From: Aquitalea palustris | GTDB taxonomy: Bacteria; Pseudomonadota; Gammaproteobacteria; Burkholderiales; Chromobacteriaceae | Direction of reading: 5' to 3' | NCBI RefSeq assembly: GCF_003693445.1 | Contig: NZ_RFAR01000037.1 | Location: 1 to 64,000 of the forward strand | DNA: 64,000 nucleotides | In this document: positions 55,290-63,893 of the stretch, piece after piece | Position numbering within the stretch: position 1 is the first letter of the stretch | Layout: the number at the start of each line of letters is the position of its first letter | Translations under genes and position numbers: made by a program | The notes under the pieces: generated by a model | Database searches by the model: none | The model's input: the letters and a program-made list of their open reading frames with translations, nothing else | Told to the model about the DNA's origin: nothing

Positions 55290-55612
55290 ATCTGCTCGCC
55301 CTGCATTGCGAGGCCCAGCACGGCAAAAGCCCGCTGGACTCCAGCACCATCAATCAATTCCTGACCACCCTGCCCGGCTGGGAAGTCAAAGGCATCGAGC
55401 TATGCAAGACCTTCCGTTTTGACGACTATTACCAGACCATGGCCTTTGTAAATGCCCTGGCCTGGATTGCCCATCAGGAAGACCATCACCCCGACATGTC
55501 GGTGCACTACAACCGCGCCGTGGTGCACTTCAGCACCCACGACGCCGGCGGCTTGACCCTCAACGACTTCATTTGCGCGGCGAAAACCGAAGCGCTGCAA
55601 GGCCGGACATGA
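55286..55612 (+). CDS. phhB: 4a-hydroxytetrahydrobiopterin dehydratase
   Basis: A 108-aa pterin-4a-carbinolamine dehydratase. The active-site motif appears as HQEDHHPDMSVHYNRAVVHFSTHDAGG split over the sheet, with the catalytic histidines in DHHPD. It recycles the pterin cofactor of phenylalanine hydroxylase; no phhA lies in the window. It overlaps genes on both sides by 4 bp (ATGA), giving a tight M48-phhB-rsgA unit. Confidence 0.93.
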   Translation: MNLLALHCEAQHGKSPLDSSTINQFLTTLPGWEVKGIELCKTFRFDDYYQTMAFVNALAWIAHQEDHHPDMSVHYNRAVVHFSTHDAGGLTLNDFICAAKTEALQGRT

Positions 55613-56493
55613 GAGCAGCCATCGGACAGATCATCCGCAGCCACGGCCGCCGCTTCATCGTGGAGGCCGAAGGCCAGACCTATGGCTGCTCCACCCGCGG
55701 CAAACGGGTGGACTTCGCCTGCGGTGACCGCGTGGAAATCCTGATTCAGAACAAGGAACAGGCCGTCATCGAGGAAAGCCTGCCGCGCAGCAGCCTGCTC
55801 TACCGCCAGGACGACTGGAAAACCAAGGTGATTGCCGCCAATGTCAGCCGCATCCTGTTTGTGATTGCCGCTGTTCCCAGCCCTAACGAGGAACTGCTCA
55901 ACCGCTGCCTGATTGCCGCCGAGGCCGCCGACATCGACCCGGTCATCCTGATCAACAAGGCCGACCTGCCGGAAACCGCCGCGCTGATCGAAAAGCTGCA
56001 GCCCTATGCCGCGCTCGGCTACAAGATGATCACCCTGTCAGCCAAACAGGACATGAACCCGCTGCTGCCGCTGCTGGATGGTGAAACCTGCGTTTTTGTC
56101 GGCCAGTCCGGCATGGGCAAGTCCACCCTCACCAATGCCCTGCTGCCCGAGGCCAATGCCCGCATCGGCGATATTTCCGAAGCACTGGATTCCGGCAAGC
56201 ACACCACCACCCACGCCACGCTCTATCATCTGGACACGCTGTCGCCAGGCAGTGACCTGATCGACTCCCCCGGTCTGCAGGAATTCGGCCTCAAGCATTT
56301 GCAGGCCACCGACCTGCTGCACTACTTCCCGGAGATGCGCCCGCTGATCGGCCAATGCCGCTTCCACAACTGCACCCACCGCAAGGAACCAGATTGTGCG
56401 ATCAAGCAAGCCACAGAAGATGGCACAATCTCTCGACAAAGATTGGATTTACTACAACGTTTAAGTAATGAATTGTTAAATCATACGGCATAA
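55609..56493 (+). CDS. rsgA: ribosome small-subunit-dependent GTPase
   Basis: A 294-aa circularly permuted GTPase. An N-terminal OB fold is followed by the G motifs in permuted order: NKADLPE (G4), GQSGMGKSTLTNALLPEA (G1) and DSPGLQEFGL (G3). A C-terminal zinc knuckle CRFHNCTHRKEPDC completes it. It acts in late 30S maturation. The start at 55609 overlaps the phhB stop (ATGA). Confidence 0.95.
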   Translation: MRAAIGQIIRSHGRRFIVEAEGQTYGCSTRGKRVDFACGDRVEILIQNKEQAVIEESLPRSSLLYRQDDWKTKVIAANVSRILFVIAAVPSPNEELLNRCLIAAEAADIDPVILINKADLPETAALIEKLQPYAALGYKMITLSAKQDMNPLLPLLDGETCVFVGQSGMGKSTLTNALLPEANARIGDISEALDSGKHTTTHATLYHLDTLSPGSDLIDSPGLQEFGLKHLQATDLLHYFPEMRPLIGQCRFHNCTHRKEPDCAIKQATEDGTISRQRLDLLQRLSNELLNHTA

Positions 56494-56615
56494 AACGTTT
56501 TGTCATCTGGCCTGTTTACAATTCGGTGCAGGACTCATATTCTGGTAAGAAAAAAGTCATATCAGACTTCAGATCAGCGAGTTTTTCGCCCCAACAAAGA
56601 CAAGGAGCCAGCATC

Positions 56616-57356
56616 ATGACAAAACGCATCGCACTCGTAACCGGAGGCATGGGCGGCATTGGCACCGCCATCTGCAAGGCTCTGGCCGAATCCGGCCACA
56701 CCGTCATCACCACCTACAGCAAGCCGGGCAAGGAGCAAGCCTGGCTGGCCGACATGAAGGGCATGGGCTTTGCCGACATCCACGCCTACCAGTGTGACGT
56801 GACCGATACCGCCGCCTGCGCCGCCATGCTGGCGCGCGCCCAGCAGGAAGTTGGCGCCGTGGACGTACTGGTCAACAACGCCGGCATCACCCGCGACGGC
56901 ACCTTCAAGAAGCAAAGCAAGGACGACTGGGATGCCGTCATCAAGACCAACCTGGATTCGCTGTTCAATATGGTGAAGCCGGTGCTGGACGGCATGGTGG
57001 AGCGCGGCTTTGGCCGCATCATCAATATTTCCTCGATCAATGGCCAGAAAGGGCAGTTTGGCCAGACCAACTACTCTGCCGCCAAGGCCGGCATGCATGG
57101 CTTCACCATGGCGCTGGCCCAGGAAGTCGCACGCAAGGGCGTCACCGTCAACACCATCTCCCCGGGCTATATCGCCACCGACATGGTGATGGCAGTACCG
57201 GAAGAAGTACGCAACAAGATCATCGCCAACATCCCGGTAGGCCGCCTGGGCAAGCCGGAAGAAATCGCCGGCCTGATCAACTACCTGGCCTCCGACATCG
57301 CCGGCTTCATGACCGGCGCCAATCTGGCCATCAATGGCGGCCAGCACATGATGTAA
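56616..57356 (+). CDS. phaB: acetoacetyl-CoA reductase
   Basis: A 246-aa SDR. TGGMGGIGTAICKAL is the NADPH motif, VNNAGITRDGTFKKQSKDDW and YSAAKAGMHGFTMALAQE (catalytic Tyr/Lys) follow; the Phe/Trp-rich FKKQSKDDWDAV and the GxGxF-type substrate region are typical of PhaB rather than FabG. It makes 3-hydroxybutyryl-CoA for polyhydroxybutyrate. AGGAG lies upstream of ATG 56616; an upstream extension is not SDR-like. It is monocistronic with its own terminator; no PHA synthase is near. Confidence 0.9.
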   Translation: MTKRIALVTGGMGGIGTAICKALAESGHTVITTYSKPGKEQAWLADMKGMGFADIHAYQCDVTDTAACAAMLARAQQEVGAVDVLVNNAGITRDGTFKKQSKDDWDAVIKTNLDSLFNMVKPVLDGMVERGFGRIINISSINGQKGQFGQTNYSAAKAGMHGFTMALAQEVARKGVTVNTISPGYIATDMVMAVPEEVRNKIIANIPVGRLGKPEEIAGLINYLASDIAGFMTGANLAINGGQHMM

Positions 57357-57382
57357 GCCGCATTCCATCAGGAATACCGCAC

Positions 57383-57410
57383 AAAAAACCCGGCCTCGCG
57401 CCGGGTTTTT
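57383..57410 (+). terminator. intrinsic terminator after phaB
   Basis: AACCCGGC pairs with GCCGGGTT, extended by A/T runs on both sides, with six T at the end. Confidence 0.88.
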
Positions 57411-57476
57411 TATTGCCATCCTGATGATCGGCATTCTGCTATGCTGACGGCCTTGAATTTCACATCAGAGCAAGAC

Positions 57477-57959
57477 ATGGCTGAACATTTGACCATTCAG
57501 GGCGAAACCAAGGAAGAAAAATACCAGACCCTGCTGCCGCAGGCGCAGGCGCTGGTGCAATACGAAGACGACCAGATTGCCGCCCTGGCCAATCTGGCCG
57601 CAGCACTGCACAGCAGTTTCGACTGGCTATGGACCGGCTTTTACCTGGTCAAGGACACACAACTGGTGCTTGGACCCTTTCAGGGGCCGATTGCCTGCAC
57701 CCGCATCCCGCATGGCAAGGGCGTATGTGGCAGCGCCTGGGCGCAAAACCGCACGCTGATCGTGCCGGATGTCGATGCTTTCCCCGGCCATATTGCTTGT
57801 TCATCCAGCGCCCGTTCGGAAATCGTCGTCCCCGTGCGCAATGCTGCCGGCGCAGTAGTCGCGGTACTGGATGTGGATTCCGCCCAACTCGACCAGTTTG
57901 ACAGTACCGACGCACAATACCTGGAAGCCATCTGCCAGGCGCTGCAACACCTGTTTTAG
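57477..57959 (+). CDS. GAF-domain free methionine-(R)-sulfoxide reductase
   Basis: A 160-aa GAF-fold enzyme of fRMsr type. The redox cysteines are in PIACTRIPHGKGVCGSAW and PGHIACSSSARSEIVVP, three positions as in E. coli YebR. It reduces free methionine-R-sulfoxide using thioredoxin. The start at 57477 (MAEHLTIQG) is preferred over an in-frame ATG 36 bases upstream, which has no better ribosome-binding site; this choice is uncertain. Confidence 0.9.
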   Translation: MAEHLTIQGETKEEKYQTLLPQAQALVQYEDDQIAALANLAAALHSSFDWLWTGFYLVKDTQLVLGPFQGPIACTRIPHGKGVCGSAWAQNRTLIVPDVDAFPGHIACSSSARSEIVVPVRNAAGAVVAVLDVDSAQLDQFDSTDAQYLEAICQALQHLF

Positions 57960-57969
57960 TACCACCCGA

Positions 57970-58000
57970 CCAAAGCAGATGCATTGCGCATCTGCTTTGG
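57970..58000. terminator. 13-bp hairpin between converging genes
   Basis: CCAAAGCAGATGC pairs with GCATCTGCTTTGG around a 5-nt loop. No T-run on either side, so it may act as an RNA 3'-end stabiliser rather than a classical terminator. Confidence 0.55.
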
Positions 58001-58116
58001 GGGGCGTGAACAAAGCTCGCAGCGCACCCGAACCAAGACACACCGCCGCAGACAGTAGCAAGATGGCCGGCAAGGCGGCGCAATGCAGGCTTGCCGGGTT
58101 TGTCAGCGGCACCGAC

Positions 58117-59190
58117 TCAGGCCAGCGGCAATTGCAACTGCCGACTGACCCACTCGCGCATCCCGGCCTCATCCAGCACGGCCAGGTCCTGACGTGCATC
58201 ATGCATGGCAGAAGCCAGGCGCTGTAATTGTCGCTCCAGCCCCGCCGCCATCTCCCCGGCCAGTCGCGCATTTTCTCCGGCCATATCCAGCAGACGGGCA
58301 TTGGCTTGCTCACCCAATACTGATTGACGCTCGGCCGCCTGCTGCAACTCGGTATTACGCTGTTCCAGCATTTCCAGTCGCGCCGCCTGCTTGCCGGACT
58401 CGCGATCCCGCTCGGCCAGCCGCTCCCGCCACACCTGCTCCACCTGCAGCACCTGCCGCCGCGCCGCCTGCAATTCTTCCTGCAAGGCGGCCGTCGCCAG
58501 TTTCATGGCCTGACGCTCCTCCTCGACCTGTTCATACAGGCGCACGCGCAAGCCTTCCAGTCGTTCATAGGCCAGGCTCTCGCGCCGCTCAGCCTCCTGT
58601 CGCGCTTCTTGCAGCCTTTGTTCATGCCTTGCCTCCAGTTCGGCCACGCGCTCGTCACTATCGTGGCGCACTTGCTGCGCCTCCAGCCTGCTGGCTTCCA
58701 GCTGCTCGCCCAGCCGCTGACTGTTCGACTCCAGCAAGGCATGGCGCTGTTCGGCAGACTGCAGCTTGCCATCCAGCTCCTGCACACGGACAGCGCGCAG
58801 CTCCAGCTCACGCAAGGCCGACTGCAGTGAAGCCTGCGTCGTTTCCAATTGCGCCTGGGCTGCCGCCTGCGCCTGGGCCGAATCAGCCACCTGCTGCTCA
58901 GCCTCCTGCCGCAGCACTTCCCATTGCTGCTCGGCCGCCGTGCAAGACTGCTGCCAGATCAGGCCAAATGCCTCGGCCAGCCCGGCAGGCCAATCCGGAT
59001 GACGGGCGGAACTGGCCATACGCGCCAGAAACTCCTGCCGCCACTCTTTGAGCGTGTTGTTGATGGTGGTATTGGAACCCGTACCCAAGCGGCTGCGCAC
59101 CTCCACCACGGTAGGCCACACGCCTTCCCCCACCAATTCAAAAGCCACCTGCCGAATGCGCGAATAGATGTCAGTTGCCATGCCAGCCAT
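58117..59190 (-). CDS. KfrA-like coiled-coil DNA-binding protein
   Basis: A 357-aa protein. The N-terminal 100 residues match the KfrA_N type of DNA-binding domain (IYSRIRQVAFELVGEGVWPT, then VRSRLGTGSNTTINNTLKEW). The next 230 residues are an uninterrupted Glu/Gln/Arg/Ala-rich coiled coil. Such proteins bind operators as dimers, autoregulate and can organise DNA; TnpT of Tn4651-type transposons has a similar design. GGAA before ATG 59190 supports this start; 59214 and 59181 are alternatives. An inverted repeat at 59284-59305 lies upstream. Followed downstream by a long hairpin. Confidence 0.85.
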   Translation of the reverse strand: MAGMATDIYSRIRQVAFELVGEGVWPTVVEVRSRLGTGSNTTINNTLKEWRQEFLARMASSARHPDWPAGLAEAFGLIWQQSCTAAEQQWEVLRQEAEQQVADSAQAQAAAQAQLETTQASLQSALRELELRAVRVQELDGKLQSAEQRHALLESNSQRLGEQLEASRLEAQQVRHDSDERVAELEARHEQRLQEARQEAERRESLAYERLEGLRVRLYEQVEEERQAMKLATAALQEELQAARRQVLQVEQVWRERLAERDRESGKQAARLEMLEQRNTELQQAAERQSVLGEQANARLLDMAGENARLAGEMAAGLERQLQRLASAMHDARQDLAVLDEAGMREWVSRQLQLPLA

Positions 59191-59283
59191 ACCATTTCCG
59201 TTGAATGAGCGCATTTTATCACAAGCATAAAATATTATTTATTACGTATTGCATTATTTAATTACACTCACACCGCAATTATT

Positions 59284-59305
59284 TCCGATTACTATACTTA
59301 TCGGA
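59284..59305. promoter_or_regulatory. inverted repeat upstream of the KfrA-like gene
   Basis: TCCGAT and ATCGGA are separated by 10 bp in an AT-rich stretch (59210-59340). It is a candidate autoregulatory operator. The rest of 59191-59480 shows no convincing gene. Confidence 0.35.
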
Positions 59306-59480
59306 TATTTATTTCAGAAAAAATCCAATTTCAGCCACCTGCGCAGCAAGCCCACCCCTCACAAAACCCACCAAACCCGGCCAGACAGATGCAATCTGCG
59401 ATCAATGTCCCGGAAACACCGTCGCCACACCACCCCTGCACAACAACCTCACACCCAAAGCACCAGCCGCGCCACCAAAA

Positions 59481-59507
59481 ACAAAAAGCCCGGCACACAG
59501 GCCGGGC
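59481..59507 (-). terminator. intrinsic terminator after the response regulator gene
   Basis: GCCCGGC (59488-59494) pairs with GCCGGGC (59501-59507); in the minus direction it is followed by TTTTTGTTTTT. Confidence 0.85.
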
Positions 59508-59528
59508 CTTACCAAACAACAGCACACA

Positions 59529-60668
59529 TCAGCTCGCACCACCCCCTACCACCTGGCGCAAATCTGCCAGCATTTGCGACAAGCGGTTCTGCAAGTCCGA
59601 AATATCCGCCTGCGAATTCAGCAACTCTTCCACCCCTTCATCCAGCGCCCGGTTGAGCATATTTTCCTGACTGGTGGTGAGCATCATCGACACATAGGCC
59701 ACATCCACCCGCTGCCGTATATTTTCCAGCGCAATGCGGCTCGATACCAGATTATCCCGCTGCGCCCTGTCCACCTCCCCCAGCACCCCGGTCATGCACA
59801 CAGCCAGCCGGACAATTTCCTCATCACGCTGCCGCGCCAGCGCCAGCGCCGCCAACGCCCGCGCATGCACATCCGCCGTTTCGACCAGCATGGTCAGGTG
59901 GTCACGCAAGCGACCACAACGATCCCCATCCTCCAGCGGCATATTGCGCACCAGCAATGACACCACCGGGTAATTGATCACCATGCGCGTCTTGAACTGT
60001 TCCAGACGCCCCATGCCAAGCAGGTGATCCATCACCGACACCTCCAGCGGACTGGCCTCGCCTCCGCGACAGCGCGTCATCACGCCCATCGACACCCGAA
60101 GCTGCACACAGGCTTCCAGACCATACAGCGCCACCCCGGCCACCATGGCATCCGCCAACTCCAGCACGGAAGATGCGGTGCCAAGCTGCTTCACCACCTC
60201 CAGCAAGGCTCCCATCTCGCTCATGCTCTGCATGGCAGTCATCGCCGCGCAGCTGGCATCACGGGCCAGGCCATTCAGCCGCCCTCGCTCCGCCGTGGAG
60301 TCAATCAGCCGTTGCAGCTTGGCCACCAGCTCCGGCGCGGAAAACGGCTTGACGACATAATCTTCTCCTCCAGCCTCGTAGCCAGCCAGGCGATCTTCGA
60401 TAGCATCACGCGCCGATACAAACACAATTGGCACCTGCGCAAACTCATCATTTGCCCGAATGCGGCGGCACGTCGCAAACCCATCCATGCCAGGCTGCAT
60501 CTCCACATCCAGCAATATGGCCGCCGGACGCACCTCCCCCAGCATCGCCAGCGCCTCCTCACCACTGCCGGCATCTATCACCTCAAAACTGCGCGACAAG
60601 CCCATTTTCAACAACCGCCGCACCGTCTCCACGTCATCCACCACCAGTATTTTTGCTTTTTCGCTCAT
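59529..60668 (-). CDS. response regulator with receiver domain and unassigned output region
   Basis: A 379-aa protein. Residues 1-125 are a complete receiver: DD at 11-12, phospho-acceptor D54 in LLDVEMQPG, S85 in VSARD and K107 in VKPF. The other 250 residues match no output domain I know: a GAF-like mixed region (about 150-270) and a helical, probably coiled-coil tail (QADISDLQNRLSQMLADL). There is no DNA-binding, GGDEF, EAL or HD-GYP motif. The start at 60668 is chosen over a longer frame by position of the receiver. No histidine kinase is adjacent. Confidence 0.82.
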   Translation of the reverse strand: MSEKAKILVVDDVETVRRLLKMGLSRSFEVIDAGSGEEALAMLGEVRPAAILLDVEMQPGMDGFATCRRIRANDEFAQVPIVFVSARDAIEDRLAGYEAGGEDYVVKPFSAPELVAKLQRLIDSTAERGRLNGLARDASCAAMTAMQSMSEMGALLEVVKQLGTASSVLELADAMVAGVALYGLEACVQLRVSMGVMTRCRGGEASPLEVSVMDHLLGMGRLEQFKTRMVINYPVVSLLVRNMPLEDGDRCGRLRDHLTMLVETADVHARALAALALARQRDEEIVRLAVCMTGVLGEVDRAQRDNLVSSRIALENIRQRVDVAYVSMMLTTSQENMLNRALDEGVEELLNSQADISDLQNRLSQMLADLRQVVGGGAS

Positions 60669-60838
60669 ACCCGCAACACCCTTCCCCTTGCCAATCCAAC
60701 AACGCGTTCTTTCATCTATAGCTGCCAACACTGCTGCTATTCAAGCCACAGCCACCGCGACAAGCCGACATCAACACAGGCAACATACCGCCTCAGTGCT
60801 TGTCCACAGCAGTGCGCCGCCCTAGAATCAGCAAGCTC

Positions 60839-61951
60839 ATGCCCAACACCCTGCCCGATACCCGCCACCCCGACAGCCTGATTGCCGCCCAGTCCGACCA
60901 GCAGGCCGTGCTGTTATGGCTAAGCGAATTCATCGACCGCCCAGCCACCTTGCGCAGCTATCGCAAGGAGACCGAGCGCTTCCTGCTGTGGCTGGCTGAT
61001 CGCAACAAGGGGCTGCAAGCCGTGCGCCGCGAAGACGTACTGGACTACCAGCGATTTTTGCAAGCACCCTGGCCGGCAGAACGCTGGATCGGGCCCGCCC
61101 GGCCACGCCAGCATGCACACTGGAAACCGTTTACCGGGCCGCTCAAGCCCGCCAGCATCCGTCAGGCCATCACCATTCTGTCAGCCCTGTTCAGCTACTT
61201 GAGCGAAGCCGGCTACCGCCATGGCAATCCATTCAAATTACTACGCCAACGCCAACCGCCGGACACCCGCCCGATGGAGCGCTTCCTCGACCACACAGCC
61301 TGGCAAGCCATTCTCAGCGCACTTGAACAGCTGCCGCACAACACGCATCGCGAGCAACTGCAAGCGGCCCGCGCCCGCTGGCTGCTCACCCTGCTCTACC
61401 TCACCGGCGCACGCCGCCAGGAAGTGGCCACCGCACGCATGGGCGACATCAGCCAGCGCCGGCAACAATGGTGGTGGCGCGTGCATGGCAAAGGGGGCAG
61501 CACGGCCGACATTCCGGTATCTGATGAATTGCTGCACGCACTGGGCGACTATCGCCACAGCCTGGGACTGGGTCGCCTCCCCCTGCACGGCGAAGACACC
61601 CCATTACTCTGCCGCATTGCCGGACAAGGCCAAGACAGCCTGCACGGCGTCAGCGACAAAGCGATCTACCTGATCTGCCAGGAAATCTTCAAACGCGCCG
61701 CCAGCCATTGCACAGACCCGCAAAGCCGCAGCCAGCTACTGCAGGCCAGCACCCACTGGCTGCGCCACACAGCGGCCAGCCATCAGCTGGAAGCCGGCGT
61801 GCCGCTGCTGATGGTGAGCCAGAACTTGCGCCATGCCAGCATCCAGACCACCCGCCGCTACCTGCACAGCGAAGACGATGCCCGCCATCAGGCCACTGCC
61901 CACCACAGCATGCACGGCACGCGCAAGCACACGCCCACCGACGAGCACTGA
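60839..61951 (+). CDS. stand-alone tyrosine recombinase
   Basis: A 370-aa site-specific recombinase. An N-terminal SAM-like core-binding domain (LRSYRKETERFLLWLADRN) contains a proline-rich insertion near residue 80. The catalytic residues are present: Arg in TGARRQEVA, Lys in VHGKGG, HWLRH (HxxR), a second His in LRHASIQTT and Tyr in RRYLHSE. It is longer than XerC/XerD (about 300 aa), and no attachment sites, insertion sequence or phage genes surround it. The KfrA-like gene is two genes away on the other strand. Start ATG 60839 is likely; GTG 60812 is possible. Confidence 0.88.
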   Translation: MPNTLPDTRHPDSLIAAQSDQQAVLLWLSEFIDRPATLRSYRKETERFLLWLADRNKGLQAVRREDVLDYQRFLQAPWPAERWIGPARPRQHAHWKPFTGPLKPASIRQAITILSALFSYLSEAGYRHGNPFKLLRQRQPPDTRPMERFLDHTAWQAILSALEQLPHNTHREQLQAARARWLLTLLYLTGARRQEVATARMGDISQRRQQWWWRVHGKGGSTADIPVSDELLHALGDYRHSLGLGRLPLHGEDTPLLCRIAGQGQDSLHGVSDKAIYLICQEIFKRAASHCTDPQSRSQLLQASTHWLRHTAASHQLEAGVPLLMVSQNLRHASIQTTRRYLHSEDDARHQATAHHSMHGTRKHTPTDEH

Positions 61952-62077
61952 GGCCGACCCCCTCCCAGCAGCAAAAGTCAACAGCTGCCCATTTATCCGT
62001 CCGGCGCGCCACAACACGCCTGCACGGGCCTTCACAAAAAGCGCCATTCCGCGTACCATCCCGCCTCGCTTTTCGGG

Positions 62078-63352
62078 ATGGCATCAATGACTATTAGCAG
62101 CGCTGCGCAAGCATGCGGCATCGACTTCGGCACCTCCAACTCCACGGTTGGCTGGCTGCGCCCGGGTGCAGACACCCTGATTCCGCTGGAAGACGGCAAG
62201 ATCACCCTGCCCTCGGTTGTCTTTTTCAATTACGAAGAAGACCACTCGGTATTTGGCCGCCGCGCCCTGCTGGAGTACACCGAAGGTTATGAAGGCCGGC
62301 TGATGCGCTCGCTGAAAAGCCTGTTGGGCAGCAGCCTGATCGACAGCCAGACCGAAGTACAAGGCCGGGCGCTGCCATTTCGCCACCTGCTCACTCTGTT
62401 CATCCAGGAAGTGAAACAGCGCGCCGACCGCGCCGCCGGTCGTCCCTTCGAGCAAGTGGTGCTGGGCCGTCCGGTGTTCTTTGTCGACGACAATCCCAAG
62501 GCCGACGCGCTGGCCGAAGAAACCCTGGCGCAGATTGCCCGCCAGGTGGGCTTCAAGGATATTTCCTTCCAGTTCGAACCACTGGCAGCCGCCTTCGATT
62601 ACGAATCTTCCATCACCCGCGAAGAGCTGGTGCTGATCGTTGACATTGGCGGCGGCACTTCGGACTTTTCGCTGGTGCGCCTGTCGCCGGAACGCCGCGA
62701 ACTGGACGACCGTCGCGCGGACATCCTGGCCACCGGCGGTGTGCACATTGGCGGCACCGACTTCGACAAGCAGCTGAGCCTGCACGGTGTGATGCCACTG
62801 TTCGGCTTCAAGAGCCGCCTGCGCAACAATGCCGAAATGCCGTCGGCGCAGTACTTCAACCTCGCCACCTGGCACACCATCAACTTTGCCTACACCCGCA
62901 AGGCGTGGATGGATCTACAGGATATTCATCGCGACGTGGAAGACCCGCGCGCTTTCGACCGTCTGTTCAAGCTGATCCAGGAACGCGCCGGCCACTGGCT
63001 GGCCATGCAGGTGGAAGAAGCCAAGATCGCCCTCTCCGGCAGCGACAGCCATCGCCTGGACCTGGAGCTGATCGAGGACGGACTGTACGCCGAGCTGCTA
63101 CGCGAGCAGTTCAACCAGACCATCGATGGCATGCTGGGGCAGATCGGCAAGACCATCGGCAGCCTGCTGGCGGATGCCGGCACCAGCGCCAGCCAGATCG
63201 ACACCGTGTTCTTCACTGGCGGCTCCAGCGGCGTTCCCGCGCTGCGCCAATGCGTGCAGCAACTGCTGCCCAATGCCCACCATGTCGAGGGCAATCTGTT
63301 CGGCAGCATCGGCAGCGGTCTCGCCATTGAAGCGAAAAAACGCTACGGCTGA
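62078..63352 (+). CDS. Hsp70-family protein, YegD-like
   Basis: A 424-aa actin-fold ATPase. CGIDFGTSNSTVGWL is the phosphate-1 loop, VVLGRPVFF, LVLIVDIGGGTSDFSLVRL (phosphate-2) and FFTGGSSGVPALRQCV (adenosine loop) follow. The substrate-binding domain of DnaK is missing, as in E. coli YegD (about 450 aa). It is probably a specialised chaperone or scaffold; client unknown. The second ATG at 62087 is possible and has GGGATGG ahead. Followed by a strong hairpin terminator. Confidence 0.9.
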   Translation: MASMTISSAAQACGIDFGTSNSTVGWLRPGADTLIPLEDGKITLPSVVFFNYEEDHSVFGRRALLEYTEGYEGRLMRSLKSLLGSSLIDSQTEVQGRALPFRHLLTLFIQEVKQRADRAAGRPFEQVVLGRPVFFVDDNPKADALAEETLAQIARQVGFKDISFQFEPLAAAFDYESSITREELVLIVDIGGGTSDFSLVRLSPERRELDDRRADILATGGVHIGGTDFDKQLSLHGVMPLFGFKSRLRNNAEMPSAQYFNLATWHTINFAYTRKAWMDLQDIHRDVEDPRAFDRLFKLIQERAGHWLAMQVEEAKIALSGSDSHRLDLELIEDGLYAELLREQFNQTIDGMLGQIGKTIGSLLADAGTSASQIDTVFFTGGSSGVPALRQCVQQLLPNAHHVEGNLFGSIGSGLAIEAKKRYG

Positions 63353-63371
63353 TAACGGCTGGTGAATGCAA

Positions 63372-63400
63372 AAAGGGCTGCCCAAGTGGAGCAGCCCTTT
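63372..63400. terminator. bidirectional terminator
   Basis: AAAGGGCTGC (63372-63381) pairs with GCAGCCCTTT (63391-63400) with a 9-nt loop, between the converging Hsp70-like and 116-aa genes. Confidence 0.78.
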
Positions 63401-63422
63401 GACAGATTAAGGTGTAGTGAAC

Positions 63423-63773
63423 TCAGCCCTGGCGCTTGCGCGGGGCTTTTTTTGTGGCTGCCGGCGGCAGATCGAGATCAAACAGCATGCCGGTGCGCCC
63501 GGTCTGCGACTGGCAAGCAATCTGCAGGGCGCGGTTGATCGCTTCCTTCTTGCTCACGCCCCACCACTCGATCATCTTGTCCAGCGACTTCTGCGCGTCA
63601 CGACTCAACTCCACCGTCACCGACAGCTCCTGCAAGCGATTGCGGCGCTGCTCGCGACTGCGGCGCTTGCGCTCGGCCACCGTCATGGCGCGCTCGCCCA
63701 GCGGCTTGCGTCCGGGCTTTTTCTGCACGCCGCCAATCAGGTCGAAAGTGTAGTGATCGCAGGGATCTTTCAT
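63423..63773 (-). CDS. basic DNA-binding-like protein, possible ribbon-helix-helix
   Basis: A 116-aa protein starting MKDPCDHYTFDLIGGVQKKP. A highly basic segment KPGRKPLGERAMTVAERKRRSREQRRNR (about residues 21-48, quoted in part as PGRKPLGERA and RKRRSREQRR) precedes LQELSVTVELSRDAQKSLDK, a beta-strand/helix pattern resembling ribbon-helix-helix regulators, and a Lys/Arg-rich C-terminus (KKAPRKRQG). It probably binds DNA; target unknown. The frame reaches 63839, but MKDPCDHY at 63773 is more likely than the hydrophobic extension. Confidence 0.65.
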   Translation of the reverse strand: MKDPCDHYTFDLIGGVQKKPGRKPLGERAMTVAERKRRSREQRRNRLQELSVTVELSRDAQKSLDKMIEWWGVSKKEAINRALQIACQSQTGRTGMLFDLDLPPAATKKAPRKRQG

Positions 63774-63893
63774 GGATGGGTGACGGGTCACAATCAAGAG
63801 GGGCGCAAGAATACCACAAAGCCACGCCAGATGGGGCATACAGGCCCATCACCACATTAATTAGTCACTAGGCATAGCCTGCCCCAGCGCTGA

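Noticed and set aside
60839-61951. Prophage or integrative element marked by the tyrosine recombinase
   Set aside because: No tRNA, direct repeats, phage genes or composition break are visible around it, and flanking genes look chromosomal.
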